Source: Tetraselmis striata (Eukaryota; Chlorophyta; Chlorodendrophyceae; Chlorodendrales; Chlorodendraceae). From it: a DNA stretch of 64,000 nt. How positions within the stretch are numbered: position 1 is the first letter of the stretch; every line of letters begins with the position of its first letter. The notes beneath the pieces are model-generated. The model did no database searches, had not been told where the DNA came from, and was given only the letters and a program-made list of their open reading frames with translations. Where the stretch lies: NCBI GenBank assembly GCA_006384855.1, contig VCJN01003561.1, forward strand, positions 186,001 to 250,000, in the 5' to 3' direction. The position numbers and the translations under genes were made by a program. Shown piece by piece: positions 55,375 through 64,000 of the stretch.

Positions 55375-55919
55375 TCCCCTCCCAATGTCGCAAGGGGATG
55401 CGCCAAGCAGGGGTTTCGGCTGCTAGCGCTAGTCGCTAGCCTAGAGAGGCAGCCCGCCATGCCCTGACCTCGGCATGGATCGGGGCAGATCCTCTAGGGA
55501 GTCTGACGGCGCCGGCTGTCGAGCGGATAAAAGTCGCGGGTGGCCACTTCTCCTTGGCGCTTGTGTGCCGAGCTTCGAATGCGACTTCATACTAGTCGAC
55601 GAGCGTTGCCCGAATTTTCCAGTCGGCCGAGCCGAGAATCTCTCCGGGCGGGAACTGCGGTACGCGGCAGTCGCTGGCGTCGTGGTAGCTGGCGAGGGAG
55701 CCCGTACATGGCGGTCGCTGGCGCCATGGTAGCCAGCGTCCGGGTATGCGCTTTAGATGTAAGTGCGCAAACAACCTGTCGAGTGCCGAGGCCCCTTTCT
55801 GGCTGCGGTGGTCTCGGTTTTACGTCCGGGCTTCCCGCCCAGACGGACTTCCTGCGAGGTCTAGCGTCAGACCATTCTCACTAGTGTCCGACATAGGCTG
55901 TAGAGGGCCCATAATAACC

Positions 55920-56187
55920 TGTCATGCGCAACCTCCGCGCAACCGACGTGCTGGTCCATGTCGCACTTCGGGGTTGGGAGGCAGAAGCCCATAGCCGGGA
56001 GAGTGTCTGGTTACAGAGAAGTGAGCAGGCCCGGTGCGCCGAACGCCTATATAGCGGGCGCGATGCGGTGCCCACGGCGCGTGCGTAGCGCGGCGCTCGT
56101 ACCACTCAGATATGTGCTGAAGTACTAAACGCATACCCTAGCGACATGGTCTGGTGTGCCGCAGTGGCAGCAGCACTCGTGTCAACA
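55920..56187 (+). repeat. Direct repeat pair, copy 2
   Basis: Same orientation as copy 1, with single-base changes and small indels. The TG...CA ends are LTR-like, but no internal ORF, primer site or polypurine tract was found. Confidence 0.9.
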
Positions 56188-56914
56188 GTACTTCTCCATT
56201 TCGAGTTCCGCCCAACCCTATCTAGGTACTACTTCCTCATATATTGGCTTTTAATTAGTGTTGCGAAGTACTTATTCATCAAGTTGCTTGATGACTTTTG
56301 ATGTCGACTAAAACGGCGCGTCGCATCCTTAACATGGCTACTTTCCATATGTGTTGTTGGATTGCTGCCGAAATGACGATTCGTCGTTATTGAAATGCCG
56401 TCACACCGGTCGGTAGAGACGCTGCATAATCTCACTCATTCACTGGTGACCACGATTGGGCGGAACTCAGTTCCGTTCCGGCGAGTTCCTGAGTTCCGGC
56501 CCGACTAGATAGGCTCCTAGAGGTGACCGTATGTATACCGTTTACGGCCGTATGCCACCCGTACCGGGAACTCGCATGTAGCGAGTGTCCGTCTTATAGT
56601 CGTTTGCAATTCGTGTAGATCTGACTGGAGAATAAAAAACAGAGTGCAAACGGAATATCTAGCGCGGACTATCGCCACTTCCGGTCTCTAGGAGGTGAGA
56701 ACATTAACATTTGCGCCCCGTCGGCGAACTCGATGGCCTCAGCGTGATTAGGCGTGCGCGAGGTAGGGGGTGAAGTCTTGATTAGCATGGACGTAAGGTA
56801 GCAACTCGTCGAGGGCCACGAAATGAGCAGCCATGTGGGCCCAAAGCACGCCATCCAAAGATACTCCTCTTGGGTGACAATTATACGAGATGTGACAATT
56901 ATACGAGTACCATA
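56188..56914. other. No supported gene
   Basis: AT-rich DNA with the second cluster of GGAAC-type motifs at 56455-56505. Confidence 0.45.
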
Positions 56915-56968
56915 TACCACGATTTCGTACTTGTAATATGTGTACGAGTACTTGTACAATGTGTGCCT

Positions 56969-57031
56969 GTCATGTAGGCATTTTCCTCCCCCAGTACATT
57001 CTCTTGACGCTCTCCCTGTGACCAAAAAGTA
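56969..57031 (-). mobile_element. 63-bp insertion with 11-bp target duplication
   Basis: AATGTGTGCCT stands on both sides (56958-56968 and 57032-57042). The related sequence near 60264 has the site once (AATGTGTATACCT) with no insert. On the minus strand the insert reads GGTCACAGGGAGAGCGTCAA and is the same repeat as the two copies at 17187-17355. It has no inverted ends and no ORF. Confidence 0.75.
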
Positions 57032-57239
57032 AATGTGTGCCTATGGCTACGGGTATGTCTACCGTATAATGTTGCTATGTGGTAAGCGTTGTGCTTCGGA
57101 GCCGGATTGATACCGCCTCGATTGTTACACAGCGCCAACACCGTAAAGTAAAGGTCACCGGATCGAACCGCAGTAATGCCGAGAATTGATTGAGGGGGGA
57201 GGGGGGGGAGGAATGTAGTGTGACAGTTGTATAGTTATA

Positions 57240-57483
57240 TTGGTAATAATGTATAGAGGCTTGATTACACCGGGCTATTATGTCACCTACCGATACTTGT
57301 ACTGTTAAGATTCTAGTTTGAATGTTGGCTACCTGTACTCGCAGTACGCGGGTACAGCTTGGACTTCCCGATGTCCAGCGGCGCTAGCGACAACATGCGA
57401 CCGCCTTGCTACATGACGCACCAGCACCACGAGGGGAGTCCACTTTCTGCCTTTGCGCCAGCTGACCAGCTAGCGCAACGGCG
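57240..57483 (+). repeat. Left direct repeat of the decayed YR element
   Basis: Shares ACCGGGCTAT, AAGATTCTAGTTTGAATGTT and GCTTGGACTTCCCGATG with 59854-60090, with about a tenth of bases changed by eye. Confidence 0.8.
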
Positions 57484-57581
57484 TCACACCTCTTTTAGGT
57501 GCGCAAGGTGTGAACATGTACGAGTGGACGGTCTCGACTCTCGGCGTCTAGTCTTCCACCACGACACTTACGCACGCTACG

Positions 57582-57960
57582 ATGGCAGGAGGCAAGAAGG
57601 CGGCGGACCCTACGAAGGCAACGCCGGCCGACAAATTGGACGAGACGCCCGCGGAGCCGATAGAGACGACACGGGACATGACGACGCTTGCGTTTCTGAA
57701 AGCGCTGGCGTTGAAGGTGGACGCCCTATCGACCCGCTTGCTTGGACGGAAATGGCAACAACAAGAACAAGGAGCAGCGCGACATTCCCTCGGACGACAA
57801 CGAAGTCGGCGAGGGTGGCGCAAGGAGCCGGAGCACGACGCCGGGACAGCCGCTGCTACGGGCGTGCGCGCGGCGTTACGGCCGTGTTCATCGACCCGCG
57901 GGATTGGGAAGACCTCTTGCCCCGGGCGCACCAAGACTGCGCCCCCCCCCCCCCCCCCCC
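57582..57960 (+). pseudogene. Gag-like remnant of the decayed YR element
   Basis: The frame from 57582 (MAGGKKAADPTKATPADKL, then FLKALALKVDALSTRLLGR) has the short helical coil often seen at the start of retrotransposon Gag. Coding text becomes inconsistent after about 57760, and a C run (about 57942-57962) follows. Assignment rests on position and composition. Confidence 0.4.
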
Positions 57961-58929
57961 CCCTTTCGGGCGCCATACGCCCGAGCCTCTGGCGGCCGCG
58001 TAACGACGAGGCCGACCGTTGCCTCACTGAGGCCAACAAGTATACTGCGTCGCGCGACGAGTACCGCCACATGTTGTGCTATGGCGTCTCCCACGCCGCC
58101 TCTAACGCGGCGGCTAAGACAGCTATGGCTACGCTTCGCGCGTCCGATACCCCCACCGAACCCCGCGTCGATGCCCTCGACCTACTCAACGCCGCGCATC
58201 GCACGCTTGAAGCAGTAGCCGACGCGGATGAGGCCAATCTCACCTATATACCTTCAACGCTTCAAAGCCAAGAAAGCCCTCACCCCTGAGGAGCAAGTCG
58301 CCGAGCGACTCATCTATTCCCGAGTCTTTCGACACCGCCGAGCATGAGCGCGCAGCCATCGTCGTCGACGGCCTCCTGGCAGCGCTCGAAGACAAGCGCC
58401 TCGAGGTCGGCCTCGCGGCTGCGGCCAAGGCACATGCGTCCTTGAAGAGGCAGGCAACGGAGCGCGACACCGACCGCGACAAGGCGCGGAAGGAAAAGGA
58501 CAAAGCCTTGCGCGATATACGGGAGCGGCAACGCCGCGAGGCGGACGCCAAGAACTGCGACAAGAACGGCGGCGAGACCGGCGACAAGACCCGCGACTGA
58601 CGGTGTGGTGCGCCGCGCCGACAGCTGCTGCCCCGACTCCGACTGTACGCGTCACCACGTAAGGCGGAGTTGGCGGCACTGGCAAGACATCGGCGCGAGC
58701 GCGCAAGTGAAGAGATGGATACGGGATGGCGTAAGCGTGCCTTTCCGCTACGACCGACCACCTCCAAGGTTAACCAAGGCATCTCGTTCAATGACGCGAC
58801 CCCTGCCCTGCTCAAGTTCATCACCGCCGAACTAAGACGAACCGCCGAACTTTACGGCGGTTCGCGCGGTTACGAAAAGACGGCCGCCGAACTTTACGGC
58901 GGCCGGCGCGTGGGAGAAGTCGTCGTGCG

Positions 58930-59115
58930 CATGCTGGGTGTCCCGGGCGTTCTTCGTCTTGATGCCCGGCGACAACCAATGGCGTTTTATCGTCGACCTT
59001 CTGCGCACACAAGCGATTACGAATGGAGGCATCCATGGGTGTGCGACACATGCCCGCGAAAGGGGGCTACATGCTTTCGTTCGACCTTCAAGACGGCTTC
59101 TATGCTGCCCTGGGC
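58930..59115 (+). pseudogene. Reverse transcriptase fragment of the decayed YR element
   Basis: Frames around 58960 (MPGDNQWRFIVDL) and 59071-59110 (YMLSFDLQDGFYA) match RT motif A of DIRS-like elements. The palm YxDD region is absent, so about two thirds of the domain has been lost. Confidence 0.6.
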
Positions 59116-59214
59116 ATCGCGCCCTCCGACCGCGACTACGGAGACCCTGCGTGAGGACGAATTGGGACCCACGTGGACCCGCGACCATCGATCATCCTCG
59201 TATCCTCTTGTTCC

Positions 59215-59754
59215 GCGCCGCGATGGCAATCGTTGCCATGTACGTGTTCTACGCGCGTGGCAAGGCCTGCGTAGGTTGCTGCCAAACGGACGATTTGACG
59301 GTTACTGCAGATGGTACAATCTTATTGTACCATCGGGACCAAACAGGCAAAAGAGGGCAACATTGTGACCGCGCAAGTTACAGTGCCATATTCCGGCGCG
59401 CGCAGCCCCGGATTGTGTCCCTGCTGCTCTATTTTGACGCCGTACGCGCAGTCTATTGCGGTAAGCGCGGACTGCCTGCAGTCCGGTAGGCAGTGACCCA
59501 CGACGAGCCGGCGGCATCCTGGACATCGGTCCCCGTTACACACTTGTTGCAGCTAGTGGCACATTTGTTTGAGGGAGCACCGGCCTCCCGGGTTTGTGTG
59601 GACGTCACACTTTCTCCGCAAAGGCGCGGCCACTGCGGCGTGCGCCATCGGCGTGGTGCTGCATAATATCACGCACTTTGGCGGTTGGGCGGAGTTGTTT
59701 AGCGTCGTGCTCGACTACACGAATCCCACGGCGCTGCCGTGTGCGGCATCATGA
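59215..59754 (+). pseudogene. Tyrosine recombinase C-terminal half of the decayed YR element
   Basis: The text runs through YARGKACVGCCQTDDLTV, ADGTILLYHRDQTGKRG and, after a frame change, FVWTSHFLRKGAATAACAIG, HFGGWAELFS and VVLDYTNPT. The H-x-x-R box (HFLR) and the likely nucleophile in LDYTNP are present. A frameshift between about 59360 and 59569 and a missing upstream Arg region make it inactive. Confidence 0.75.
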
Positions 59755-59853
59755 GAGCTCTTCGGCTGGCTTTCCTCTTGGAGTGGGCCGCTAGCGACAA
59801 GCTGCCCACCCATGGGCGGCATGAAAGCAAATGCGGCCCCACAGTGGTTAAAT

Positions 59854-60090
59854 GGTCATAATGGTAACATAGAGGTTTGATTGCACCGGGCTATCCTGTC
59901 ACCGGTACTGGTACTGCTAAGATTCTAGTTTGAATGTTAGCTACATGTGCTTGCAATACGCGCTCACCGCTTGGACTTCCCGATGGACGGCGCTAGCGAC
60001 AGCATGCGACAGCCTCGCTACATGACGCACCCGCACCACGAGGGGAGTCCACCTTTTGCCTTTGCGCCAGCTGACCAGCTAGAGCAACCC
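59854..60090 (+). repeat. Right direct repeat of the decayed YR element
   Basis: Partner of 57240-57483. The motif TGCGGCCCCACA-TGGTTA occurs just before it and again at about 60185. Confidence 0.8.
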
Positions 60091-60339
60091 ACCGATATCC
60101 CGCTATACTACCCTTTTCAATGCGGACAGTACCACATGTGGGCCTACTCACACCAAAAAATGTAAGATATTCACATCTTTGGGAATGCGGCCCCACAATG
60201 GTTAGACAAGTGCAATACAATACGAGTTAGTACCTGTCCTACTGTGTGTACGAGTACTAGTACAATGTGTATACCTTTGACTACGGGTATATGTACTGTA
60301 TAATGCTGCCATGTGGTAAGCGTTGTGACATAACAATTA

Positions 60340-62032
60340 TTGTATGCGGAAAAACATTGTAGCCTCTCGCCTCTGCACCACCGTTGCACACCCACTTTTG
60401 TTTGTCTTTGAGTCTCGACCGGCTGAGACGGTCGAAGCAAACGCCGGTCATCATGCTTGAGGTAGTCGTTCGTCAGGTCGCTCCGCATGGGAAAGAGCCC
60501 ACGCACTCGGCGGTTGACCACTCGAACGTCCTCGTAACCTGACTTTGCGCTCGAGGCAATAGTTCTTGCCCCGCGAGGTAGTCGTCCTCGTCATCACTCG
60601 CGGATATTTAGCTCCGACACGGCCGCTATGGGCTAGCTCTAGCAACTCGGGGCGCACTGCGGCTCCCCCGGTGCTTGTCGGCTGTCCCATGACGCGCTGC
60701 CCGGAATCAGCGCCATGTGCTCCGCCGTCTCCATCAACATCACGAGCCGTCAATTGGGTCAATGCCAATGTGAGCTCGCACAACAATGTAGAATGGCGGG
60801 CATGCGTGTCTGCTTGTAGCGATTCGAGCGACGGGTTCTTAGTTCTCCATCTGACATGTTGACGCATGGACGTACGGATGAGAATTTCACACACACACAT
60901 GGTGAGCCGGTGTGGTCTTGCTTAAATAAACATGTGACCTTGCTCGCTTTATGTTGCGACACAATTAATCGCTGCGTGTAACGCAACAAAACTGGAAGAT
61001 ACATGGCATGCTCAGCGGTTACGGCTGCTTTTATGTTTACTCGTGCTGCACCCAAAAGGGCGCAACAACGGCGGGTTAAATAGTATCCCGTGCCACTTAG
61101 CAGCAACTACGGTAGCCTATAAAGCGGTTAGGAAAGGAGGAAACTCCGTAGAGTAGTTTAGATCAGAACTGAGCGGGATTCCGTGGTCCCGTTCCGTCGG
61201 AACAGAATTCCGCGGAATTATGTGCCGCCGGAACGGAAATCCATCCTCCATTAGCGACTAATGTTGTGTCATCAAACTCGGGTCATTGTGTTGATGGGTT
61301 TGGATATAAAAATACACGGGGTAGGGTCTAGAGTCGGGCAAAGGCAAAGTACTACTACGGGTCATGTCCTGGCCCGGCGTCGGAATAACCACCACATCAA
61401 CCGTCGGTCGTCGCGCAGTGGGCCATCAGGGCTCGACATAATGAACCGGGTCGCCTGCGGAGGAGCGCAGAGCAACTGCGCGTGTTACCCCGCCGAGCCC
61501 CCTTCCGGGAAGGACAACAACTGCGTACAGGGTCAGGCGTCAGAGAGGGCTTGCACATCATTTCGCCCAGCTCTGCCGCGCCGGCCTGCCACGCCTCAGA
61601 TTTGACGCGCGCCAGGCGGCCGTCCGCTCCATCAGTAATCCTGGACCGAGAGCGCTCGCCCAGTCAACGGGACAGCGCGCGCCCGTCCAGCCGGTCCAAC
61701 GGGCCCACCTCGGTTGGCCGCCGACGGCTTTGCCAGGCCCCGAGCTTATAATGCCGGCACAAGGTCTCCTCAGCGGTGCGTTGTTGCTTCATTTAGCGGC
61801 TGTTCTTAAAGCAGGAGCGGCGACGCGGCTGTAGGCAGAGAGAAGTGGGCAGGAAGTTTTTTTGTTTAGGGATAGGGGGGGGGGGAGGGGGGGGGGCTTA
61901 ATAAAAACTCTCCGGAGGTGTACGAACGGGAGCCCAGGTCAATTTCTCCGCCCGGCATTTCTTTACCTTCACGCTGCGACAACCGACGCGGGATGGCCAC
62001 CAGCATAACCGCCAAAGCCTGTCGCCGGCTGA
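60340..62032. other. Repeat-rich intergenic DNA, no supported gene
   Basis: Open frames on the minus strand (60451-60900) and plus strand (61261-61605) have no recognised domain. A GGAAC-motif cluster lies at 61165-61245 and a G tract at about 61876-61895. Confidence 0.45.
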
Positions 62033-62077
62033 CCGACCCGCTGGCACGCAGGCTGGGCGGTGCTGCTGACGGCGCTG

Positions 62078-64000
62078 ATGTTCGCGGCATCGGCGCGGGC
62101 GGTGGAGCTGCCAGCGGCGCTGCACGTGGCGGTGTGCGTGGTGGGGCAGCTCAGCCGCACGGAGACAGCCTCCAAGGTGGCGAACCTCGTGCGGCCCAAC
62201 CTGGCGGAGGGGACGATGCTGGACGTGTTCCTGGTGCTGCAGCAAGGCGCGGCGCGCTTCACCAACCACAACAGCAAGAGCAGGACGTGCAACGCGGCAC
62301 CCAAGTCGCTGGCCGCCGCGGCCGCAGCCTTCGAGGCAGACGCACGCACCTTCAAGTCCTCCTACCACTACATCAACTATACGGTGCCTGACCGTGGCTT
62401 TGACTACCCAAACAGTGGCAACAGGAAGGGCACGCTCATCCCTCGCCTGACGAACCACATCAACCAGTTTCGCAGCTGGGCGCAGTGCGGCCAGGTAGTG
62501 GAGGCGCAGGAGCTGGCGGACGGCAAGCGCTACGACGCGGTGCTGCGGCTCCGGGACAACGCGCTCGTTCTGGAGCCCTTCAGCATGCGCAGCGCGCTGG
62601 CCAGGCTGGCAACGGAGGTGGCGCTGCGGGAGGGCAAGGCGCCGCCTGGCGTGCTGGACCGCGCTGCGCTGTGGGCGCTGCCGACAGTGGTGAAGGAATG
62701 CAGCGGGTGGGGAGGCTACAGCGACAAGGTGTGCGCAGCAACAACCCCCCCCCCCCCCCCCCCCCCCCCTCCCCCCTCTTTCCCCCATTGTACCTCAAGT
62801 AGCGACTATGTTCTCCTTTTTAATATATGCTGCGAGCTCTTGTGTTCAAATGCGCAACCCAGCTAGGGGTCTCCGCAATATGGCCTGGCACACCCCTCAA
62901 CGCAACGGCAATATAAATACCTTGAGGGTCCAGCCCGGCAACATCACGACCCTCGGTGACTCCAGTATGGGTGTTATCGCGCCGGCGGTACCTCGCAGTG
63001 CGGCAGCGCCGGTTGTCAAGTGTGTCACCATTAGCCCTTACATACCCTCCCAGTTTTTTTGTCGAGCTGTGGGTTTTCAAGACATGGGCAATGTATTGCG
63101 TGCATGGCCGGAACAGTTAAGTTGCATGGCGGGGGCCAATGCAGTGCCTTGTTGTCTAGTTTCATCACGTCTTGGGGTATTCAACCCTGCAACCGCTTTT
63201 GTTTCTATCAAGCATACCTAGCATGAATACTTGAATCTTCAGTATTCGTTCTTTGTATACATAGATTATATATATGTACTATGTTTTGCAAATTATTATA
63301 ATATAACTAGGTTCTTTATCTAAAGAGAGCAGGTTGAGAGAAGCTGGTTATCTACGCAGTTATGAGGGAGTCGGCCGATTGATACGGCATGTACTACCTC
63401 CCCCCCCCCCCCCCCCCCCCCTGGCCTGAGAGCGCCCTCCGTTGGTGGCCACGCAGACCATGCTGGTGCCGCGAGCCCACCTGTACGGCGCGCTGTACGG
63501 CCCCACCGACGAGTTCTACCTTGTCCAAAAGAGCGGCATCCCCCGTCAGGGTCACCCGTTCAAAATCCAGAACCCGGAGAGCTACATCAAGTTTGCGTTT
63601 CACAAGCAGGGGGTCCCGGTGCACATGGAGCCGGAGCCGGAGCACTACCCAGTGACAGATGCCCGCTGTGAGGATGGGGAGACCTTCTGCGTGGTGCCCT
63701 ACCGGAAGGACTGCTACCCAGTAAGCGTGAAGGGCATCTTAAAATGCCGGTATGCGTATTTCAACGGCCGCCCCGACGCACAGAACCCAGACACCAAGGT
63801 GCAGCGTCGACAGCATCGGTTGCGAGCTCGCACGAATCGAGCCGCACCCATCACCGCCTCGATGTTCTTTAAGGGCAAAGCCGGAGCTTCTCCATCTGGA
63901 AGCGGGGTGAAGTCTGCAGCATCGCCGCGGTCCGATAGCGGCTTCAACAGCACCAAGCGCACCGCTGACGCGACATCCTCGAGTGGGAAAGCCGGACACC
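62078..64000 (+). CDS. Secreted or Golgi-type protein, possible glycosyltransferase-like; runs off the window
   Basis: Exon 1 (open from 62033, ends 62728) has a hydrophobic leader (VLLTALMFAASARA), then VAVCVVGQLSRTE, RLTNHINQFRSWAQC and RYDAVLRLRDNALVLEPF. Exon 2 starts in phase 0 at 63457 (TMLVPRAHLYGALYGPTDEF), continues through YIKFAFHKQGVPVHM, VTDARCEDG and VVPYRKDCYP, and stays open to the window end. The V-C-V-x-G-Q-L opening and the D-x-(V/I)-x-(R/K)-R-D-N region recall algal glycosyltransferase-like proteins of unknown role, but no catalytic motif is certain. The start is unclear: the ATG at 62078 would shorten the leader, while an ATG at 61993 is in another frame. A long C run (about 62746-62769) lies in the intron. 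Paired Cys residues fit a luminal protein. Confidence 0.65.

Larger units (their letters stand above)
57240..60090 (+). mobile_element. Second YR retrotransposon, decayed
   Basis: Direct repeats (57240-57483 and 59854-60090) flank remnants of a tyrosine-recombinase element of a different lineage from the one at 17-29 kb. Inside, in order, are a Gag-like start (57582), an RT fragment with FDLQDGFYA (about 59080) and a recombinase C-terminus with TSHFLRKGAATAA (about 59602). Frames are broken many times and the RT is mostly missing. A further repeated block lies outside: 56922-57095 on the left matches about 60220-60330 on the right. The exact terminal structure is unresolved. Confidence 0.75.

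Noticed and set aside
55103-56187. Calling the direct repeats a true LTR retrotransposon
   Set aside because: No primer site, polypurine tract, target duplication or ORF was found, so it is listed only as a repeat pair.
62030-62090. ATG at 61993 as start of the right-edge gene
   Set aside because: Its frame leaves the conserved text and has no visible donor to shift back, so it is not used without cDNA evidence.
61898-62788. Minus-strand 296-codon frame opposite the right-edge gene
   Set aside because: It is the antisense shadow of a GC-rich exon; the plus strand has the hydrophobic leader and phase-consistent splicing.
1-64000. CRISPR arrays, operons, ribosome-binding sites
   Set aside because: The window is eukaryotic with spliced genes; no regularly spaced short repeats or operon layout are present.
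1-64000. tRNA and rRNA genes
   Set aside because: I saw no convincing cloverleaf or rRNA segment by eye. A tRNAscan or Rfam search would be needed to exclude them.

Overview
This is a nuclear segment from a eukaryote, most likely a flagellated green alga. Genes are cut into many short GC-rich exons by small introns, mostly GT-AG with several probable GC-AG, and many introns carry long C or G homopolymers. TGTAA, the chlorophyte poly(A) signal, follows or overlaps several stop codons. A CEP164-like ciliary gene and PAT-type tyrosine-recombinase (YR) retrotransposons also fit a flagellated alga. The species cannot be named from the sequence alone. All exon models below were built by eye from splice sites and reading-frame phase.

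Layout. 1-3.5 kb: no supported gene. 3.6-7.9 kb (+): SulP anion transporter with STAS and cyclic-nucleotide-binding-like C-terminal domains. 8-10.6 kb: no recognisable gene. 10.6-17.0 kb (-): coiled-coil protein of at least 14 exons. 17.4-28.9 kb: a PAT-like YR retrotransposon with split direct repeats (A1...B1-A2...B2), interrupted by a complete, very young Ty3/gypsy element (20654-26946) with 413-bp LTRs and a 5-bp target duplication. 29-31.4 kb: remnants of another retroelement on the minus strand. 31.8-33.5 kb (+): RsmE-type 16S rRNA methyltransferase with a probable organelle-targeting exon. 34.7-37.1 kb (+): J-domain membrane protein, 7 exons. 38.6-50.7 kb (-): 17-exon protein with two CEP164-like WW modules followed by about 16 IQ motifs. 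51.9-52.8 kb: 225-bp tandem array. 53.7-54.1 kb: fragment resembling the N-terminal region of D5-type primase-helicases. 55-61 kb: repeat-rich DNA including a decayed second YR element. 62.1-64.0 kb (+): secreted or Golgi-type protein running off the right edge.

The host genes do not form one pathway. The WW/IQ protein, and possibly the coiled-coil protein, point to basal body or cilium. RsmE and its leader exon point to organelle ribosomes. The most unusual content is in the transposons. The Ty3 Pol carries a Dam-methyltransferase-like and a Nudix-like region, both with altered key residues, between Gag and protease. Its integrase frame is broken just after the first catalytic Asp, although the two LTRs differ at only one base.
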